From the NCBI RefSeq assembly GCF_900021165.1, contig NZ_FCOQ01000021.1:64567-128566 (forward strand): 64,000 bases of DNA, read 5' to 3'. The DNA comes from Paenibacillus phocaeensis. Its GTDB lineage: Bacteria > Bacillota > Bacilli > Paenibacillales > Paenibacillaceae. How positions within the stretch are numbered: position 1 is the first letter of the stretch; every line of letters starts with the position of its first letter. The position numbers were made by a program, and so were the translations under genes. The notes under the pieces were generated by a model. That model was given only the letters and a program-made list of their open reading frames with translations. It was not told where the DNA came from and searched no databases. This document shows, one piece after another, positions 16,749 through 25,770 of this stretch.

Positions 16749-17990
16749 ATGAAGGCAATTCTGCTCAAATGGAATCAAATCAGTTTAGTGAAACGAATTC
16801 TAATCGGTCTGGCCGTCGGGATCCTCTTAGCGTTAATCGTCCCGAAAGCCAGCGGAATCGCATTGCTTGGTACCCTGTTCGTATCGGCGCTGAAGGCCGT
16901 CGCTCCGATCTTGGTTCTGCTGTTGGTGATGGCAGCGATCGCCAATCATCAACAAGGGCGTCAAACCAATATGAAATCGATTCTGATCTTGTACGGAATT
17001 AGTACGTTCCTGGCGGGGGCTTGTGCCGTGGCGGTCAGCTTTATATTTCCGGTTCGCTTGTCGTTGGCAGGAACAACGGAAGGCTTGACCCCGCCGGGAG
17101 GAATCGTGGAAGTTCTCAAGGGACTGCTCCTAAATGTCGTGGATAATCCGGTCAGTGCATTAATGAATGCCAATTATATCGGGATTTTGGCTTGGGCGAT
17201 CCTGCTTGGCTTCGCTTTGAAGGGGGCGGGCGATCAGACGAAAGGCCTGCTTACTCAAGCGTCCGACGCCGTCTCGCTGATCGTCAAATGGGTAATTCAA
17301 CTGGCGCCGTTTGGTATTCTGGGGCTCGTCTTCGAATCCATTACCGTCAGCGGCCTGGCTTCCTTGCTGGATTACGGCAAGCTGCTGCTCGTGCTGGTCG
17401 GCTGCATGTTATTTATCGCGTTGGTCGTGAACCCGTTGATCGTCTATGTTCAACTTCGCCGCAATCCCTATCCGCTGGTGTTCGCTTGCTTACGAGAAAG
17501 CGGCATTACCGCGTTCTTCACCCGCAGCTCGGCGGCAAACATTCCGGTGAATATGCGTTTGTGCGAAAAATTAGGGCTGAACAAGGATACCTATTCGGTC
17601 TCCATCCCGCTGGGCGCGACGATGAATATGGCGGGGGCTGCCGTAACGATTTCGGTCCTTACGCTCGCTGCCGTCCATACGCTGGGCATCCAGGTGGACT
17701 TCGGTACGGCGCTGATGCTCAGCGTCTTGTCGGCAATCTCTGCGGCAGGTGCGTCCGGCGTGGCCGGCGGGTCGCTCTTGCTCATTCCGCTGGCGTGCAG
17801 CCTGTTCGGGATCTCGAACGATATCGCCATGCAGGTCGTAGGGGTAGGTTTTATTATCGGAGTCGTGCAGGATTCGTGTGAAACGGCGCTGAATTCCTCC
17901 TCGGACGTATTGTTTACGGCCACGGCGGATTATGCGAAGAAACGCAGGGAAGAGCGGCTTCCGGTCATGAACACGGCAAGCATGGACTGA
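16749..17990 (+). CDS. sstT: Serine/threonine:sodium symporter SstT
   Basis: 413 residues from ATG 16749 (GGGGGAG upstream); an in-frame ATG at 16710 is without RBS. Dicarboxylate/amino acid:cation symporter family (DAACS) with eight helices and two re-entrant loops. Diagnostic stretches are [14 protein letters not shown] (serine-rich HP1), [15 protein letters not shown] (NMxG sodium-site helix) and [14 protein letters not shown] (HP2), which match SstT rather than GltP. It imports serine and threonine with sodium at the cytoplasmic membrane. The gene is between its own promoter and a strong terminator, so it is monocistronic. Confidence 0.94.
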   Translation: MKAILLKWNQISLVKRILIGLAVGILLALIVPKASGIALLGTLFVSALKAVAPILVLLLVMAAIANHQQGRQTNMKSILILYGISTFLAGACAVAVSFIFPVRLSLAGTTEGLTPPGGIVEVLKGLLLNVVDNPVSALMNANYIGILAWAILLGFALKGAGDQTKGLLTQASDAVSLIVKWVIQLAPFGILGLVFESITVSGLASLLDYGKLLLVLVGCMLFIALVVNPLIVYVQLRRNPYPLVFACLRESGITAFFTRSSAANIPVNMRLCEKLGLNKDTYSVSIPLGATMNMAGAAVTISVLTLAAVHTLGIQVDFGTALMLSVLSAISAAGASGVAGGSLLLIPLACSLFGISNDIAMQVVGVGFIIGVVQDSCETALNSSSDVLFTATADYAKKRREERLPVMNTASMD

Positions 17991-17998
17991 ATGCGAAG

Positions 17999-18028
17999 AG
18001 CTGGCGATGATTCGCCAGCTTTTTTTTT
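17999..18028 (+). terminator. Terminator of sstT
   Basis: Stem AGCTGGCGA (17999-18007) / TCGCCAGCT (18012-18020) and a T-run to 18028. Confidence 0.93.
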
Positions 18029-18049
18029 CATGCGGGAGAGACCTCTCGC

Positions 18050-18775
18050 TTAGGCAAACAAATCCGGGATCGATACTTGTAAACCCGGGTAAAGCTGAGA
18101 GGTCACATGCGTATCCCCGGTGTTCGAGAATACGGTCATATCCGTAATATTACCGTCCTCCAGCGAGTATAGGATCACGAGTGCTTTCATCGGATCCACA
18201 ATCCAATATTCCTTCACGCCGCATACGCTGTATAAGTCCAGCTTCTTGATCATGTCCTTACTCCGCGTGGAGGGAGACAAGACTTCGACGACCAATTGAG
18301 GAGTACCCATGTATTTGCCATTGGCGTCGATCTTCTCCTTATCGCAAATCACGACGAGATCGGGTTGTACGACGCAAGTGTTATGCTCCTCTTTCTCCAG
18401 GGTGATGTCGAATGGGGAGGTCAGAGGTAGGCACGGCTTACCCTTAAACCAAGCGTAAAAAGTGCCTAACAGTTCCTGAACGGCAAGCTGGTGCTTGAAG
18501 GAAGGAGAAGCGAGATTATACACGACGCCATCGATCAACTCGTAACGTTGCTCCGACGTCTCCGTCAGCTCGAGGAAATCCTGGTAGGATACCCATTCGT
18601 CCCCGGCATGGTAGCTCGCCGCCTTTTCCCTTAGCGAGGTTTCAACGGCTTCGGCAAACGCGTTTAATGTGGCCACGTCCTTGCCGTTTCGCATAACGAT
18701 GATTTCTTCGCCGGCTTCCGCAAACTTTAAATATTTGCCGAAATTATTCTGCATGTCAGTAGAAGATACTCGCAT
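18050..18775 (-). CDS. Fusion of a Phd/YefM-type antitoxin domain to a Uma2-family putative endonuclease
   Basis: 241 residues from ATG 18775 (GAGGTG seven bases upstream; GTG 18784 also possible). Residues 1-45 (VSSTDMQNNFGKYLKFAEAG, then EEIIVMRNGKDVATL) are a Phd/YefM antitoxin DNA-binding fold. Residues about 55-240 are Uma2/DUF820, a PD-(D/E)XK nuclease-like fold: RYELIDGVVYNLASPS, VQPDLVVICDKEK, TPQLVVEVLSPSTRSKD, LDLYSVCGVKEYWIVDP; the acidic VxPDLxV, the Glu in VVEVLSPST and the K further on are the expected catalytic set. Uma2 proteins have no settled role. Fusion with a DNA-binding antitoxin module suggests autoregulation, supported by three TTAGCTA boxes just upstream. Confidence 0.85.
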   Translation of the reverse strand: MRVSSTDMQNNFGKYLKFAEAGEEIIVMRNGKDVATLNAFAEAVETSLREKAASYHAGDEWVSYQDFLELTETSEQRYELIDGVVYNLASPSFKHQLAVQELLGTFYAWFKGKPCLPLTSPFDITLEKEEHNTCVVQPDLVVICDKEKIDANGKYMGTPQLVVEVLSPSTRSKDMIKKLDLYSVCGVKEYWIVDPMKALVILYSLEDGNITDMTVFSNTGDTHVTSQLYPGLQVSIPDLFA

Positions 18776-18789
18776 GATCTTCACCTCGA

Positions 18790-18852
18790 ATTAGCTATTT
18801 TATGTATATATATTAGCTAAACCTGCCGAGGGAGTCAACAGAGAATTAGCTA
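18790..18852. promoter_or_regulatory. Three ATTAGCTA boxes upstream of the Phd-Uma2 gene
   Basis: ATTAGCTA occurs at 18790-18797, 18812-18819 and 18845-18852, with starts 22 and 33 bp apart, i.e. two and three helical turns. The middle copy extends to the palindrome TTAGCTAA. Phd-type proteins bind short palindromes as dimers side by side, so these are candidate operators for the antitoxin domain of the adjacent gene. Binding is inferred. Confidence 0.55.
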
Positions 18853-18908
18853 TTCTGGTGAAGGCGGAAGGCGTAATGTTGGGAAGTTTCGATGAATGAT
18901 CGCGGAGA

Positions 18909-18950
18909 AAGAACAGCCAGCCGGGGAGAGATCTCCGGCTGGCTGCTGTG
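18909..18950 (-). terminator. Terminator of the CGTase gene
   Basis: Strong stem CAGCCAGCCGG (18914-18924) / CCGGCTGGCTG (18935-18945), about 30 bases past the cgt stop; on the minus strand it is followed by TTCTTTC. Confidence 0.75.
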
Positions 18951-18980
18951 TTGCGGCTAGGACTTGCTCCGCCTTGGAGT

Positions 18981-21140
18981 TTACGGCTGCCAGTTGACCT
19001 GAACGGTACCGACACCGCTGCCTGGCGTTGTAAAGCTGTGGTTCACGCCGCCTTCCCAGATGACAGCCGTCCCGTTCTTCTTGATAAACTTAAATTCCAG
19101 GGGCGTTCCGGCCGGCACGCTGATATCGTAATACCAGGTCGGATAGGCGGTGATGATCTGATTGAAGAACGGGCCGATCGCCTTGTTCGGATCCCAGTTG
19201 CCGAGCTCAGCCGTATTGCCTGTCAGGTAGACATTCTCGCCGAGTTGCGTGGTGGCGTTGTTCACGATGAAACGAACCGATACCTGATCTCCGGTAAGCA
19301 GATTGAAGCCGCTGTAGCTGTTGCTGTCCGCGGAGGACGCGCTCCGGACCTTGATGTTATAGGATCCGGATGCGATCGCCGGAACCTTCACTTGAATCTG
19401 GGAATCCTCCCACTGCAAAATCTGGCTGCCTGTGACTGACGTAGTGCCGAAATAGACGGTCCCTTTGGCATTGCCAAAACCTCGGCCATCGATCGTCAGC
19501 GTCGTGCCGGCTTTCCCCAGGTCCGTTCCGATATTGCCGATTACCGGGGCCGTCTCGTCAGAGGCAAATTGCCATACGGCGACGGCTCCTGCCGGCAGGT
19601 TAAAGGCAGATACGGCGCCTGTGGCACCAACTGTGATACTGCTGCCGTTAAGCAGTCCGCTCAACTCATCCGCGTAAGTCCCTGCCGGGAGGGAGGTTTG
19701 CAGGCCGGTGATCGAGGCGGAGGTTGTCGCGCTGCGGTTAATCGCCACTAGCGCCGAGCTGCCGCCGAACTTCCGCTCGTAGATATAGACATCGTTATTG
19801 ATCCAGCGTTCCTGCGTGCTTCCATAGGCCAGTGCCGGATTGGACTTGCGCAGCGGCGCCAGTTTGCCGATGACTTGATACGCGGCGGTTGTGGTGGAGA
19901 AACCGCTCATAAAACCACGGTTGGCCGGATCCCCGTTACCTGCCATATATTGCTCCGTACCGTAATAGATGGCCGGAACGCCGCGTGACGTAAGGATGAA
20001 GGCCAACGCCTGTTCCAGACGGCGGTTATTGTTGCCTGACTTAAAGCGGTCCATATCATGGTTGTCGATAAACGTAACTTGGTCATGAATATGCTTGTAA
20101 TTGGCGGCGGTTGTTGTCAGCATGTTATTCAAGCCGTACATCGTATCCGTATTGTCGCGGAAGACTTGCCGAACCTTTTGCCCGAATTGGAAGTCTAGCA
20201 GACTCATCCCGGACTCATTGGCGAAACGGATGTTGTTCGGATCATTCTCGCCGATGCCGAGGAACCATTCCCCGAAGGTAAACACCGGTTTATATCCTGC
20301 AATGGAGGCTACCCAGTTCTTCTGCCAGCCCTCCGGCATATGCTTCACCGCATCCACCCGGATGCCGTCGATCCCCATGTCCAGCCAGAGCTTGATCGCG
20401 TCTTTAAAGTAGCTATCCGTCACGTTATTGTGGTGATTGATGTCCGCCAGATCATAGAGATTTCGATAGATCCCATCTTCCAGCGAGGAGAAATCGGTTC
20501 CTTGATTATGGTGGAAAATTCCGTTGGTGTCCCCTGTGTAACCGGCGATCAGGTTGCCGTTATCGTACAGCTTGCCGTTCTCGGCGAAGGAAGGTTGCGT
20601 CTCGGAAGCCGGAGAGGTATGGTTGGGCGCGAAATCAATAATGATCTTGATGTCATGGGCATGAGCCGTATTGATCAGCTCCTGAAAATCGCTCATGTTG
20701 CCAAACGCCGGATTCGTCCGTTTGAAATCGCGGGCCCAATAGCCGTGATAGGATGTATTGTTCACGCCGGAGTAGTTGATGACACTATAAATATTCTCTA
20801 CCGGTTGAGAGATCCACAAGGCGCTGACACCCATTCCGGCAAAATAACCCTCGTTGATCTTGTTGATGATTCCCCGCCAATCTCCGCCGCAGTACAGCTT
20901 CAGATTCGTACAGCCTGGAGAATAGGCCGCGCCGGACGGACTGTTGGAAGGATCTCCGTCCGCGAAGCGGTCGGTCACGATTTGATAGATCACATCGGTA
21001 GAGAAGTTCTGCTTATTCAGAACCGACGTATCGGGAGCGGCTTTGGCCGTAGGAACGGCGATCGATGGGATGAGCCATGCTGTAAAGAGACAGGTGGAAG
21101 CAAGCAGTGTGATCACGGATTTTTTCAAGAACAGTTTCAT
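18981..21140 (-). CDS. cgt: Cyclomaltodextrin glucanotransferase (CGTase), GH13
   Basis: 719-residue precursor; signal peptide ends near [10 protein letters not shown] (about residue 34). It aligns over its length with Paenibacillus macerans-type CGTase: A/B domains with catalytic nucleophile Asp263 ([10 protein letters not shown]), acid/base Glu291 (FTFGEWFLG) and transition-state Asp362 ([10 protein letters not shown]). Tyr229 in NLYDLAD is the central aromatic around which cyclisation occurs and separates CGTases from plain alpha-amylases. Cys77/Cys84 match the known disulfide. Domain C follows, then an IPT-like domain D (about 530-615) and starch-binding CBM20 domain E (from about 618, [11 protein letters not shown] ... 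[10 protein letters not shown]). Secreted; makes cyclodextrins from starch. RBS AAAGGTGG. Upstream lie a cre-covered promoter and a leader terminator. Confidence 0.94.
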   Translation of the reverse strand: MKLFLKKSVITLLASTCLFTAWLIPSIAVPTAKAAPDTSVLNKQNFSTDVIYQIVTDRFADGDPSNSPSGAAYSPGCTNLKLYCGGDWRGIINKINEGYFAGMGVSALWISQPVENIYSVINYSGVNNTSYHGYWARDFKRTNPAFGNMSDFQELINTAHAHDIKIIIDFAPNHTSPASETQPSFAENGKLYDNGNLIAGYTGDTNGIFHHNQGTDFSSLEDGIYRNLYDLADINHHNNVTDSYFKDAIKLWLDMGIDGIRVDAVKHMPEGWQKNWVASIAGYKPVFTFGEWFLGIGENDPNNIRFANESGMSLLDFQFGQKVRQVFRDNTDTMYGLNNMLTTTAANYKHIHDQVTFIDNHDMDRFKSGNNNRRLEQALAFILTSRGVPAIYYGTEQYMAGNGDPANRGFMSGFSTTTAAYQVIGKLAPLRKSNPALAYGSTQERWINNDVYIYERKFGGSSALVAINRSATTSASITGLQTSLPAGTYADELSGLLNGSSITVGATGAVSAFNLPAGAVAVWQFASDETAPVIGNIGTDLGKAGTTLTIDGRGFGNAKGTVYFGTTSVTGSQILQWEDSQIQVKVPAIASGSYNIKVRSASSADSNSYSGFNLLTGDQVSVRFIVNNATTQLGENVYLTGNTAELGNWDPNKAIGPFFNQIITAYPTWYYDISVPAGTPLEFKFIKKNGTAVIWEGGVNHSFTTPGSGVGTVQVNWQP

Positions 21141-21254
21141 AAATCAAACCACCTTTCCAGCTTGTTATACTGTTTCTGCACACGGACTTCATTTGAACTC
21201 CAAACCAACCGCGAGTTGAACCTTCGGCTCCTCCTTTCCCGCTGCAAAAAAAAA

Positions 21255-21297
21255 ACAAACAACCCCGCAATCTTCACTAGAAGATCACGGGGTTGTT
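21255..21297 (-). promoter_or_regulatory. Intrinsic terminator inside the cgt leader (attenuator candidate)
   Basis: Read on the minus strand, AACAACCCCG..ATCTTC (3' end near 21276) pairs with GAAGAT..CGGGGTTGTT and is followed by TTGTTTTTTTTTT: a textbook intrinsic terminator. It lies about 115 bases before the cgt start and about 100 bases after the predicted transcript start, with no gene between. A terminator placed there would stop cgt transcription unless an antiterminating fold or factor acts. The 5' leader part contains several smaller inverted segments (for instance CCTGAT...ATCAGG). Confidence 0.65.
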
Positions 21298-21384
21298 CCT
21301 GATAGGAAGAGATCAGGAAAGCAGCGCCCTCAAATTGTGGGATCGACATCCTTCCCGATGCTTATAGACGAAGATGGCAAATTA

Positions 21385-21426
21385 AGGATGCGCTTTCATT
21401 TTATATCACGATCCCAAATCTGTCAA
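21385..21426 (-). promoter_or_regulatory. cgt promoter with overlapping cre site
   Basis: On the minus strand TTGACA (21421-21426), a 17-base spacer and TAAAAT (21398-21403) form a strong sigma-A promoter. AGGATGCGCTTTCA (21385-21398, plus strand) matches the reverse of the CcpA site TGNAARCGNWWNCA except the last base and covers the start of transcription. CcpA would block transcription in good carbon supply, as known for amylase genes of bacilli. Confidence 0.7.
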
Positions 21427-21529
21427 ATCCTAGATGGATTCTTTGATACAATCTTTACTCTATTTTTTGTGAATAGGGAACTTTCGCTGCACTTGAAGAG
21501 TCTGTTTAGGTGAAGGGGAGGAGAACCAC

Positions 21530-22096
21530 TTGAGGGAAATGCAGTTGCAGCCTCCGGCGGAGCCGAGCATTTCGGATATTCGGGGGCTTATGGAGTCGTA
21601 CGGGGAAGAGGTTTGGAACTATGCTTACGTGATCACCCGGAATACGCATACGGCGGATGATGTTGCGCAGGATGTATTTATCAAAGCCTACCGGAGTCGG
21701 GCTTCCTTTCGAGGGGAGTCTTCCGTCAAAACCTGGCTATTGAGAATCACGCGGAATACCGCCCTTTCTTATCAAAAACGGGCCTTCATGCGCAAAGTGA
21801 TACTGTTCGGCGACCGTTCGCCGAGCGAAGTGCCGGACGGGGCGGTTTTCTCGCCGCCTTCGCCGTCTGCCGAGTCGGAATTCTTGGATCGGGAAGTTGC
21901 GGACGAATTATGGCGGCAGGTGTTGAAGCTGCCAAGCCAATTTCGCGATCCGTTAGTCTTGAGTGTACATTATCAGCTGTCGATGGAGGAAATCGCTGCG
22001 GTTACGGGCCTCTCGCCAGGCACGGTAAAATCGAGGATTCACCGAGCCAAAAAGAAGGTGGCCTCCAAATGGAAGGGAGCGGATGAACATGAATGA
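21530..22096 (+). CDS. ECF RNA polymerase sigma factor
   Basis: 188 residues, start TTG 21530 behind GGGGAGGAG. Sigma region 2 is visible as VWNYAYVITRNTHTADDVAQ and DVFIKAYRSRASFRGESSVK with the conserved WLLRITRNTA; region 4 is LPSQFRDPLVLSVHYQLSME and EIAAVTGLSPGTVKSRIHRA. Its end overlaps the start of the next gene, a membrane protein typical of an anti-sigma factor. GGGAAC at 21476-21481 and GTC at 21500-21502 could be an ECF-type autoregulated promoter, but the spacer is longer than usual. The stress signal is unknown. Confidence 0.92.
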   Translation: MREMQLQPPAEPSISDIRGLMESYGEEVWNYAYVITRNTHTADDVAQDVFIKAYRSRASFRGESSVKTWLLRITRNTALSYQKRAFMRKVILFGDRSPSEVPDGAVFSPPSPSAESEFLDREVADELWRQVLKLPSQFRDPLVLSVHYQLSMEEIAAVTGLSPGTVKSRIHRAKKKVASKWKGADEHE

Positions 22097-23408
22097 ATGG
22101 AGACCGGATTGGAATCGTCGATTGGCCAGACCGCCATTCCAGCAGCAGCGTTTTCGAAGCGATCTGATGGAGCGTGTCGAGAACAAGTTGCGGGTGGCGG
22201 AGAAGAAGCGCGATCGGAAAGTATGGATCACCGCGATATTGACGGTCATTCCCATCCTGCTCCTGGCGGTGGGAGGCGGGATCTGGTTTGCACAAGTTGA
22301 GCCGCCCTTGCCCGTTCCGGTTCAAGGCGTTCAAGATGCAGGCGGTGAAGGGGGGGAGACGTTTCACTCAACTTTCAAGCGCAGGGCCGGGGGGGATTTC
22401 GACTGGTGGAATTCCGCGGAAAACGCAGCGAAACAGGATAGCGACCGCACGATCGTAACGTTAGTTAAAGCGCTGATGCAGCGGAAGCTGGGCGTTTGGG
22501 GCGGCCCGACGCCGGACATCTGGAACAATCCCAAGGTCAAGCAGCCGCTGGAGCGCTACGATGTGTCCAGTCCGTGGGTGTATGAAGTGTACGTCGACAC
22601 GACCATACCCGTTGAGGAAAAAAATAAGGAAAAAACCATTTATCGGCTTCGTTTGCTGCTGCGGGATTCGGTCCCCCTAACGTATCAGGAAATGATTGAT
22701 GTGCACGTTCGCAGCGATAACCACAAAATCGGGCACATCGAACAAGTGGAAACGGACGAAGTCGGATTGTCGCTTGAAGCCTATACTAGAGCAAATCAGG
22801 GAAAAGAGGTTGTTCTGAAGGAGGAGCCGGCACTTGATCTAAAGATCACGGGTACGCTGAGAGCAAATGCAACCATGATCTACCCGATCCGCGTGCGTTA
22901 TGGCGGTGCGGAAAGAACATTCGACGATTGGGACAATGTGGACAATGAATCGTATTATCCGCAAGTTTCCATGCTGCATACGGGCGTTGGGGAGGAAGAG
23001 GTACTGGCCGTCATCTTGACCCGCGGATACGGCACCGGGGTTTATGAGTCGACAGTGAAGCTGCTGAGACAAGATTTAACCGAAGTGTCCGCGGCGGATC
23101 CTGTGCGGGTAGTGAGCTCCAAGCTGACCTCAACCGTGACGGCGGAGAAGGGCAAGCGAACCTTCCAATATACGCTGGGCGGCGAAACACGCACGTTCGA
23201 ATACGACGAGGATGACGCCGGCTTATGGCTGGACCAACCGGGTCTCGGCAGCATCGTTCGCTATTTCTTTGAAGGGGATACCTTGTATGCGTCGGTGCCG
23301 GTCCAGATATCGCCGGCCGAATTCCCGGTTACGATCCGTCTGAAATACAAATATGACGGAGCGGGGTTTGTCGTGGAGGATGCAACATTTGAGGATGACC
23401 TCCATTAA
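22083..23408 (+). CDS. Putative membrane anti-sigma factor with long extracytoplasmic part
   Basis: 441 residues; ATG 22083 (or 22089) overlaps the sigma gene by 14 bases, a layout typical of sigma/anti-sigma pairs. A short basic cytoplasmic segment (residues 1-46, RFRSDLMERVENKLRVAEKK) precedes one membrane helix (about 47-67, ITAILTVIPILLLAVGGGIW). The remaining 370 residues are outside the cell and look beta-rich. No zinc-binding anti-sigma HxxxCxxC motif is seen, so inhibition would use another mode. The external domain is not a family I recognise. The role is inferred from position and topology. Confidence 0.75.
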   Translation: MNMNEWRPDWNRRLARPPFQQQRFRSDLMERVENKLRVAEKKRDRKVWITAILTVIPILLLAVGGGIWFAQVEPPLPVPVQGVQDAGGEGGETFHSTFKRRAGGDFDWWNSAENAAKQDSDRTIVTLVKALMQRKLGVWGGPTPDIWNNPKVKQPLERYDVSSPWVYEVYVDTTIPVEEKNKEKTIYRLRLLLRDSVPLTYQEMIDVHVRSDNHKIGHIEQVETDEVGLSLEAYTRANQGKEVVLKEEPALDLKITGTLRANATMIYPIRVRYGGAERTFDDWDNVDNESYYPQVSMLHTGVGEEEVLAVILTRGYGTGVYESTVKLLRQDLTEVSAADPVRVVSSKLTSTVTAEKGKRTFQYTLGGETRTFEYDEDDAGLWLDQPGLGSIVRYFFEGDTLYASVPVQISPAEFPVTIRLKYKYDGAGFVVEDATFEDDLH

Positions 23409-23415
23409 CTTGTGA

Positions 23416-23460
23416 AAGGACCTTAAATTCCCCGGTGTGGCGGGGATTTGAGGTCCTTCT
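23416..23460 (+). terminator. Terminator of the sigma/anti-sigma operon
   Basis: Long stem AAGGACCT..AAAT.CCCCG / CGGGG.ATTT.AGGTCCTT (23416-23458) directly after the stop codon, followed by CTTCTTCTC. Confidence 0.85.
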
Positions 23461-23497
23461 TCTCGCTTCGGTGCTCGTATCTGCCTCCAGCCAGCCG

Positions 23498-23682
23498 CTA
23501 ACGCTTGCCACAGAGCTTAAATGCACCTGAATCATCGATTTGCGATTCTAACGCTTACCAGAGCGCTTATATCGCTTTTTTGCTCCCGAAAACGTGGATT
23601 TTTGACGTAATAGAGTGTCTCAGCGTCGTTAGAATTTTTATAGCGTCGAATTTGCTAAAATAGCGTTTCTCATCAGCGTTAG
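23498..23682. repeat. 185-bp mirrored repeat element, copy 1
   Basis: Four copies of a box close to CTAACGCTTACCAGAGCGCT: two direct (starting 23498 and 23548) and two inverted (ending at GTTAG 23632 and 23682). Offsets from the left end are 0, 50, 134 and 184, making the unit symmetric. A second copy at 49446-49630 has exactly the same four offsets. Each box can fold on itself (TAACGCT with AGCG.TTA). The element fills the gap between the anti-sigma terminator and the ABC-transporter scar; the rest of this gap (23683-23875) holds no gene that I see. Confidence 0.8.
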
Positions 23683-23875
23683 AGCAATTTCCGTGATTTC
23701 GGAAGGCGGGCGCCCGCATGATGGCTGTGCTTGCTCGTTTACGTGAAGGAGTTCACGGCGCACTTGATTCGTTTCCATGCAGCTGTGAACGTGATCATTT
23801 ATCATTTCTTTTTCTATAAACACAAAGTTATTATAGGTAAAGATAAAATAGGCTTGACATTGAAGGAGATAGAAT

Positions 23876-24283
23876 ATGGAACATGAAATATTTCTTTCTG
23901 TAGACGGGTTAAGCAAATCCTATGGAAGTACACGGGTCGTGGACCAGGTAAGCTTTTCGGTATTTAGAGGAGGGCATTTCGGGCCTGTACTTCTGATTGG
24001 CATTCTTTCCAGCTTTTCGATGGTGTCTGTAAGTCTGGTAGTGGCAAGCTTCCTGAATACGGTTTTTGATGTGTTAACTGTGGGCTGTTTTCCATTTTTT
24101 ATCCTCATGTTCTTTTCCGGCGCGATGTTCCCGTTGCCGAAGTTGAATATGTTCTCGATCCTTGGGCATCCCCTGGGGATAACGGACATTCGGTTTGAGA
24201 TTTTGATGATTGTTGTGCTCACCCTGATCTATTTTTTAGCGGGATTGCTTTTATATCAGAAGCGCAAGCTGTCCAAAGCATAA
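23876..24283 (+). pseudogene. ABC transporter deletion scar: ATPase start fused to permease end
   Basis: RBS GAAGGAG and ATG 23876 begin a typical ABC ATPase N-terminus (LSVDGLSKSYGSTRVVDQVS). After about residue 32, just before the expected Walker A, the frame continues in ABC-2 type permease sequence: VSLVVASFLNTVFDVLTVG, FFSGAMFPLPKL, and a last helix VVLTLIYFLAGLLLY. No Walker A, signature or Walker B remains. A single in-frame deletion removing most of an ATPase gene and the front of the next permease gene explains it. The 135-residue product could be made but cannot act as a transporter. Confidence 0.8.
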
Positions 24284-24379
24284 ATGGCGATTTGCCATCA
24301 ATGGACTCGATTCGTTTAGCAAATTCAGAACTTGCAATACAAAATATTTCTTTGATAAAGAAACGTGAGGTACAAAATC

Positions 24380-25180
24380 GTGTCAGACCAAAAAATCATC
24401 GTTCAATTTACAGTTTTGACCTTTGGCATAGCCTATCTTGTATCGGGGGCGCTCATCGCTCTCGGGCCATTCGGCTATTCGGTTTACAATTGGGTTCACT
24501 CGTTACGGCAATTCGGGATGAATATTCCTTTTGCCATCTACATTTTGTCGCCTGCTATTGCTTCCTATCTCGTATTGAAGAAAAACAACAAGATAGCGGA
24601 TTGGAAGGAATGGTCGAAAACCGTCTTTTACGCTAAAAACAGCATCTTTCTCTACTTGTTCGTGGTTGCGGGGCTTGCCCTGTATTTTTTGATCCATCTT
24701 GCCGTTTCGGGCCATACGGAGTTGATGCTTCCGTTTTATACGCTCTTTCTTTCCTTGCCCGGCAATCTGGTGATCGGCGGGTTGGAGGAAGCGGGCTGGA
24801 TGTACATATTGCAGCCTAAGCTTGATAAAAAAATTGGGTTTATCGGTTCTTCCCTCCTTGTCGGACTCATTTGGATTTTATGGCATATCCCTCTTTTCTT
24901 CATTCCGGGGACGAATCACGGAGAAGGTCTCATAAACTTTTGGATGTTTGCAGTGCAACTCCTAGCGTTTCGGTTTTTTAACGGGGCTATCTACAAAATA
25001 TCAGGAAAAGGCTGCGTGTTCATGTGCGTATTCTTCCACACCCTGTTTAATGCGGCTTCGCCCCTTTTTGGCACGATGACGATGACTTGGACGGGAACCC
25101 TAGTCGCCAATGCTGCCATTGTTCTCGTATCAATCCTGACTGTGAAACTATGGGAGGCTCGTCGCCGTCCGGTTTATTGA
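24380..25180 (+). CDS. CPBP family intramembrane glutamic endopeptidase
   Basis: About 266 residues from GTG 24380 (GAGG nearby); GTG 24365 is an alternative start. Eight or so membrane helices. CPBP/Abi motifs are present in order: EEAGW in GGLEEAGWMYILQP, WHIPLFF and HTLFNAA, giving the Glu pair and two His of the Rce1-like active site; the first motif has W where many have R. The fold cleaves within the membrane; in bacteria it is linked to bacteriocin immunity or CAAX-like processing. It follows the ABC scar and its 3' end overlaps the converging GNAT gene by seven bases. Confidence 0.85.
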   Translation: MSDQKIIVQFTVLTFGIAYLVSGALIALGPFGYSVYNWVHSLRQFGMNIPFAIYILSPAIASYLVLKKNNKIADWKEWSKTVFYAKNSIFLYLFVVAGLALYFLIHLAVSGHTELMLPFYTLFLSLPGNLVIGGLEEAGWMYILQPKLDKKIGFIGSSLLVGLIWILWHIPLFFIPGTNHGEGLINFWMFAVQLLAFRFFNGAIYKISGKGCVFMCVFFHTLFNAASPLFGTMTMTWTGTLVANAAIVLVSILTVKLWEARRRPVY

Positions 25181-25668
25181 CTTTGACGTTGAAGATCGAG
25201 TTTCATCGTCCATGAAGTACCGGATATGCCCCAATAGACAAATCCCAGTTGCTGATATAACTTCACGGCGGAAGCATTCTGGGGATCGACGCTCAAGGAA
25301 AGCGAGCTGTATCCATCGCTCTTTGCCTGCTTGATCATTTCTTGCATTAAGCTGCGTCCGATCCCGGTACCCCGCTCGTGGGGATGTACGGCAATGCCTA
25401 GCTCCGGGGTATCGTTATCGATAAACCCGTAACCTTGATTCGATTCGTCGAACAATCTGTACCATACCGCACCAACCGGACGTTCCTCCTTCAGAGCAAT
25501 GAATGCGCGATCTCCTTTACGCCCCCAACCTTCATGATATTTCCTAAGATGCGGAGCGTTCAAAAGCTCATGTTTTGGTGGTTTCCCTTGCGGGATGTGA
25601 ATGGACTCGTAGTGCATATCCGTGAAGAACTCGAACTCTTGAGGTTCCAGGGGGCGAATGGTAATCAT
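25174..25668 (-). CDS. GNAT family N-acetyltransferase
   Basis: 164 residues. Acetyl-CoA motif A is LGIAVHPHERGTGIGRSLMQ (RGTGIG) and motif B is SLSVDPQNASAVKLYQQLGF, the RimI-like form with Asn-Ala-Ala/Ser helix cap. The acceptor is unknown. The start ATG 25668 has only a weak upstream purine stretch. It converges with the CPBP gene, overlapping its end, so no terminator lies between them. Confidence 0.88.
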   Translation of the reverse strand: MITIRPLEPQEFEFFTDMHYESIHIPQGKPPKHELLNAPHLRKYHEGWGRKGDRAFIALKEERPVGAVWYRLFDESNQGYGFIDNDTPELGIAVHPHERGTGIGRSLMQEMIKQAKSDGYSSLSLSVDPQNASAVKLYQQLGFVYWGISGTSWTMKLDLQRQSQ

Positions 25669-25770
25669 ATTTCATCACTCCAGTATGTAGGGTGTCATTA
25701 TTTTACCATAGGGGAGGCGGTGTTTGGGGATTCTCTTGAAGTCAGTACTCGACCCGTTAAGCAAGGATTC

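Noticed and set aside
21137..21349. Possible leader peptide in the cgt leader
   Set aside because: GGAAGG touches the ATG with no spacing and the frame runs through the terminator and T-run, so it is unlikely to be translated; the RNA structure explains the region better.
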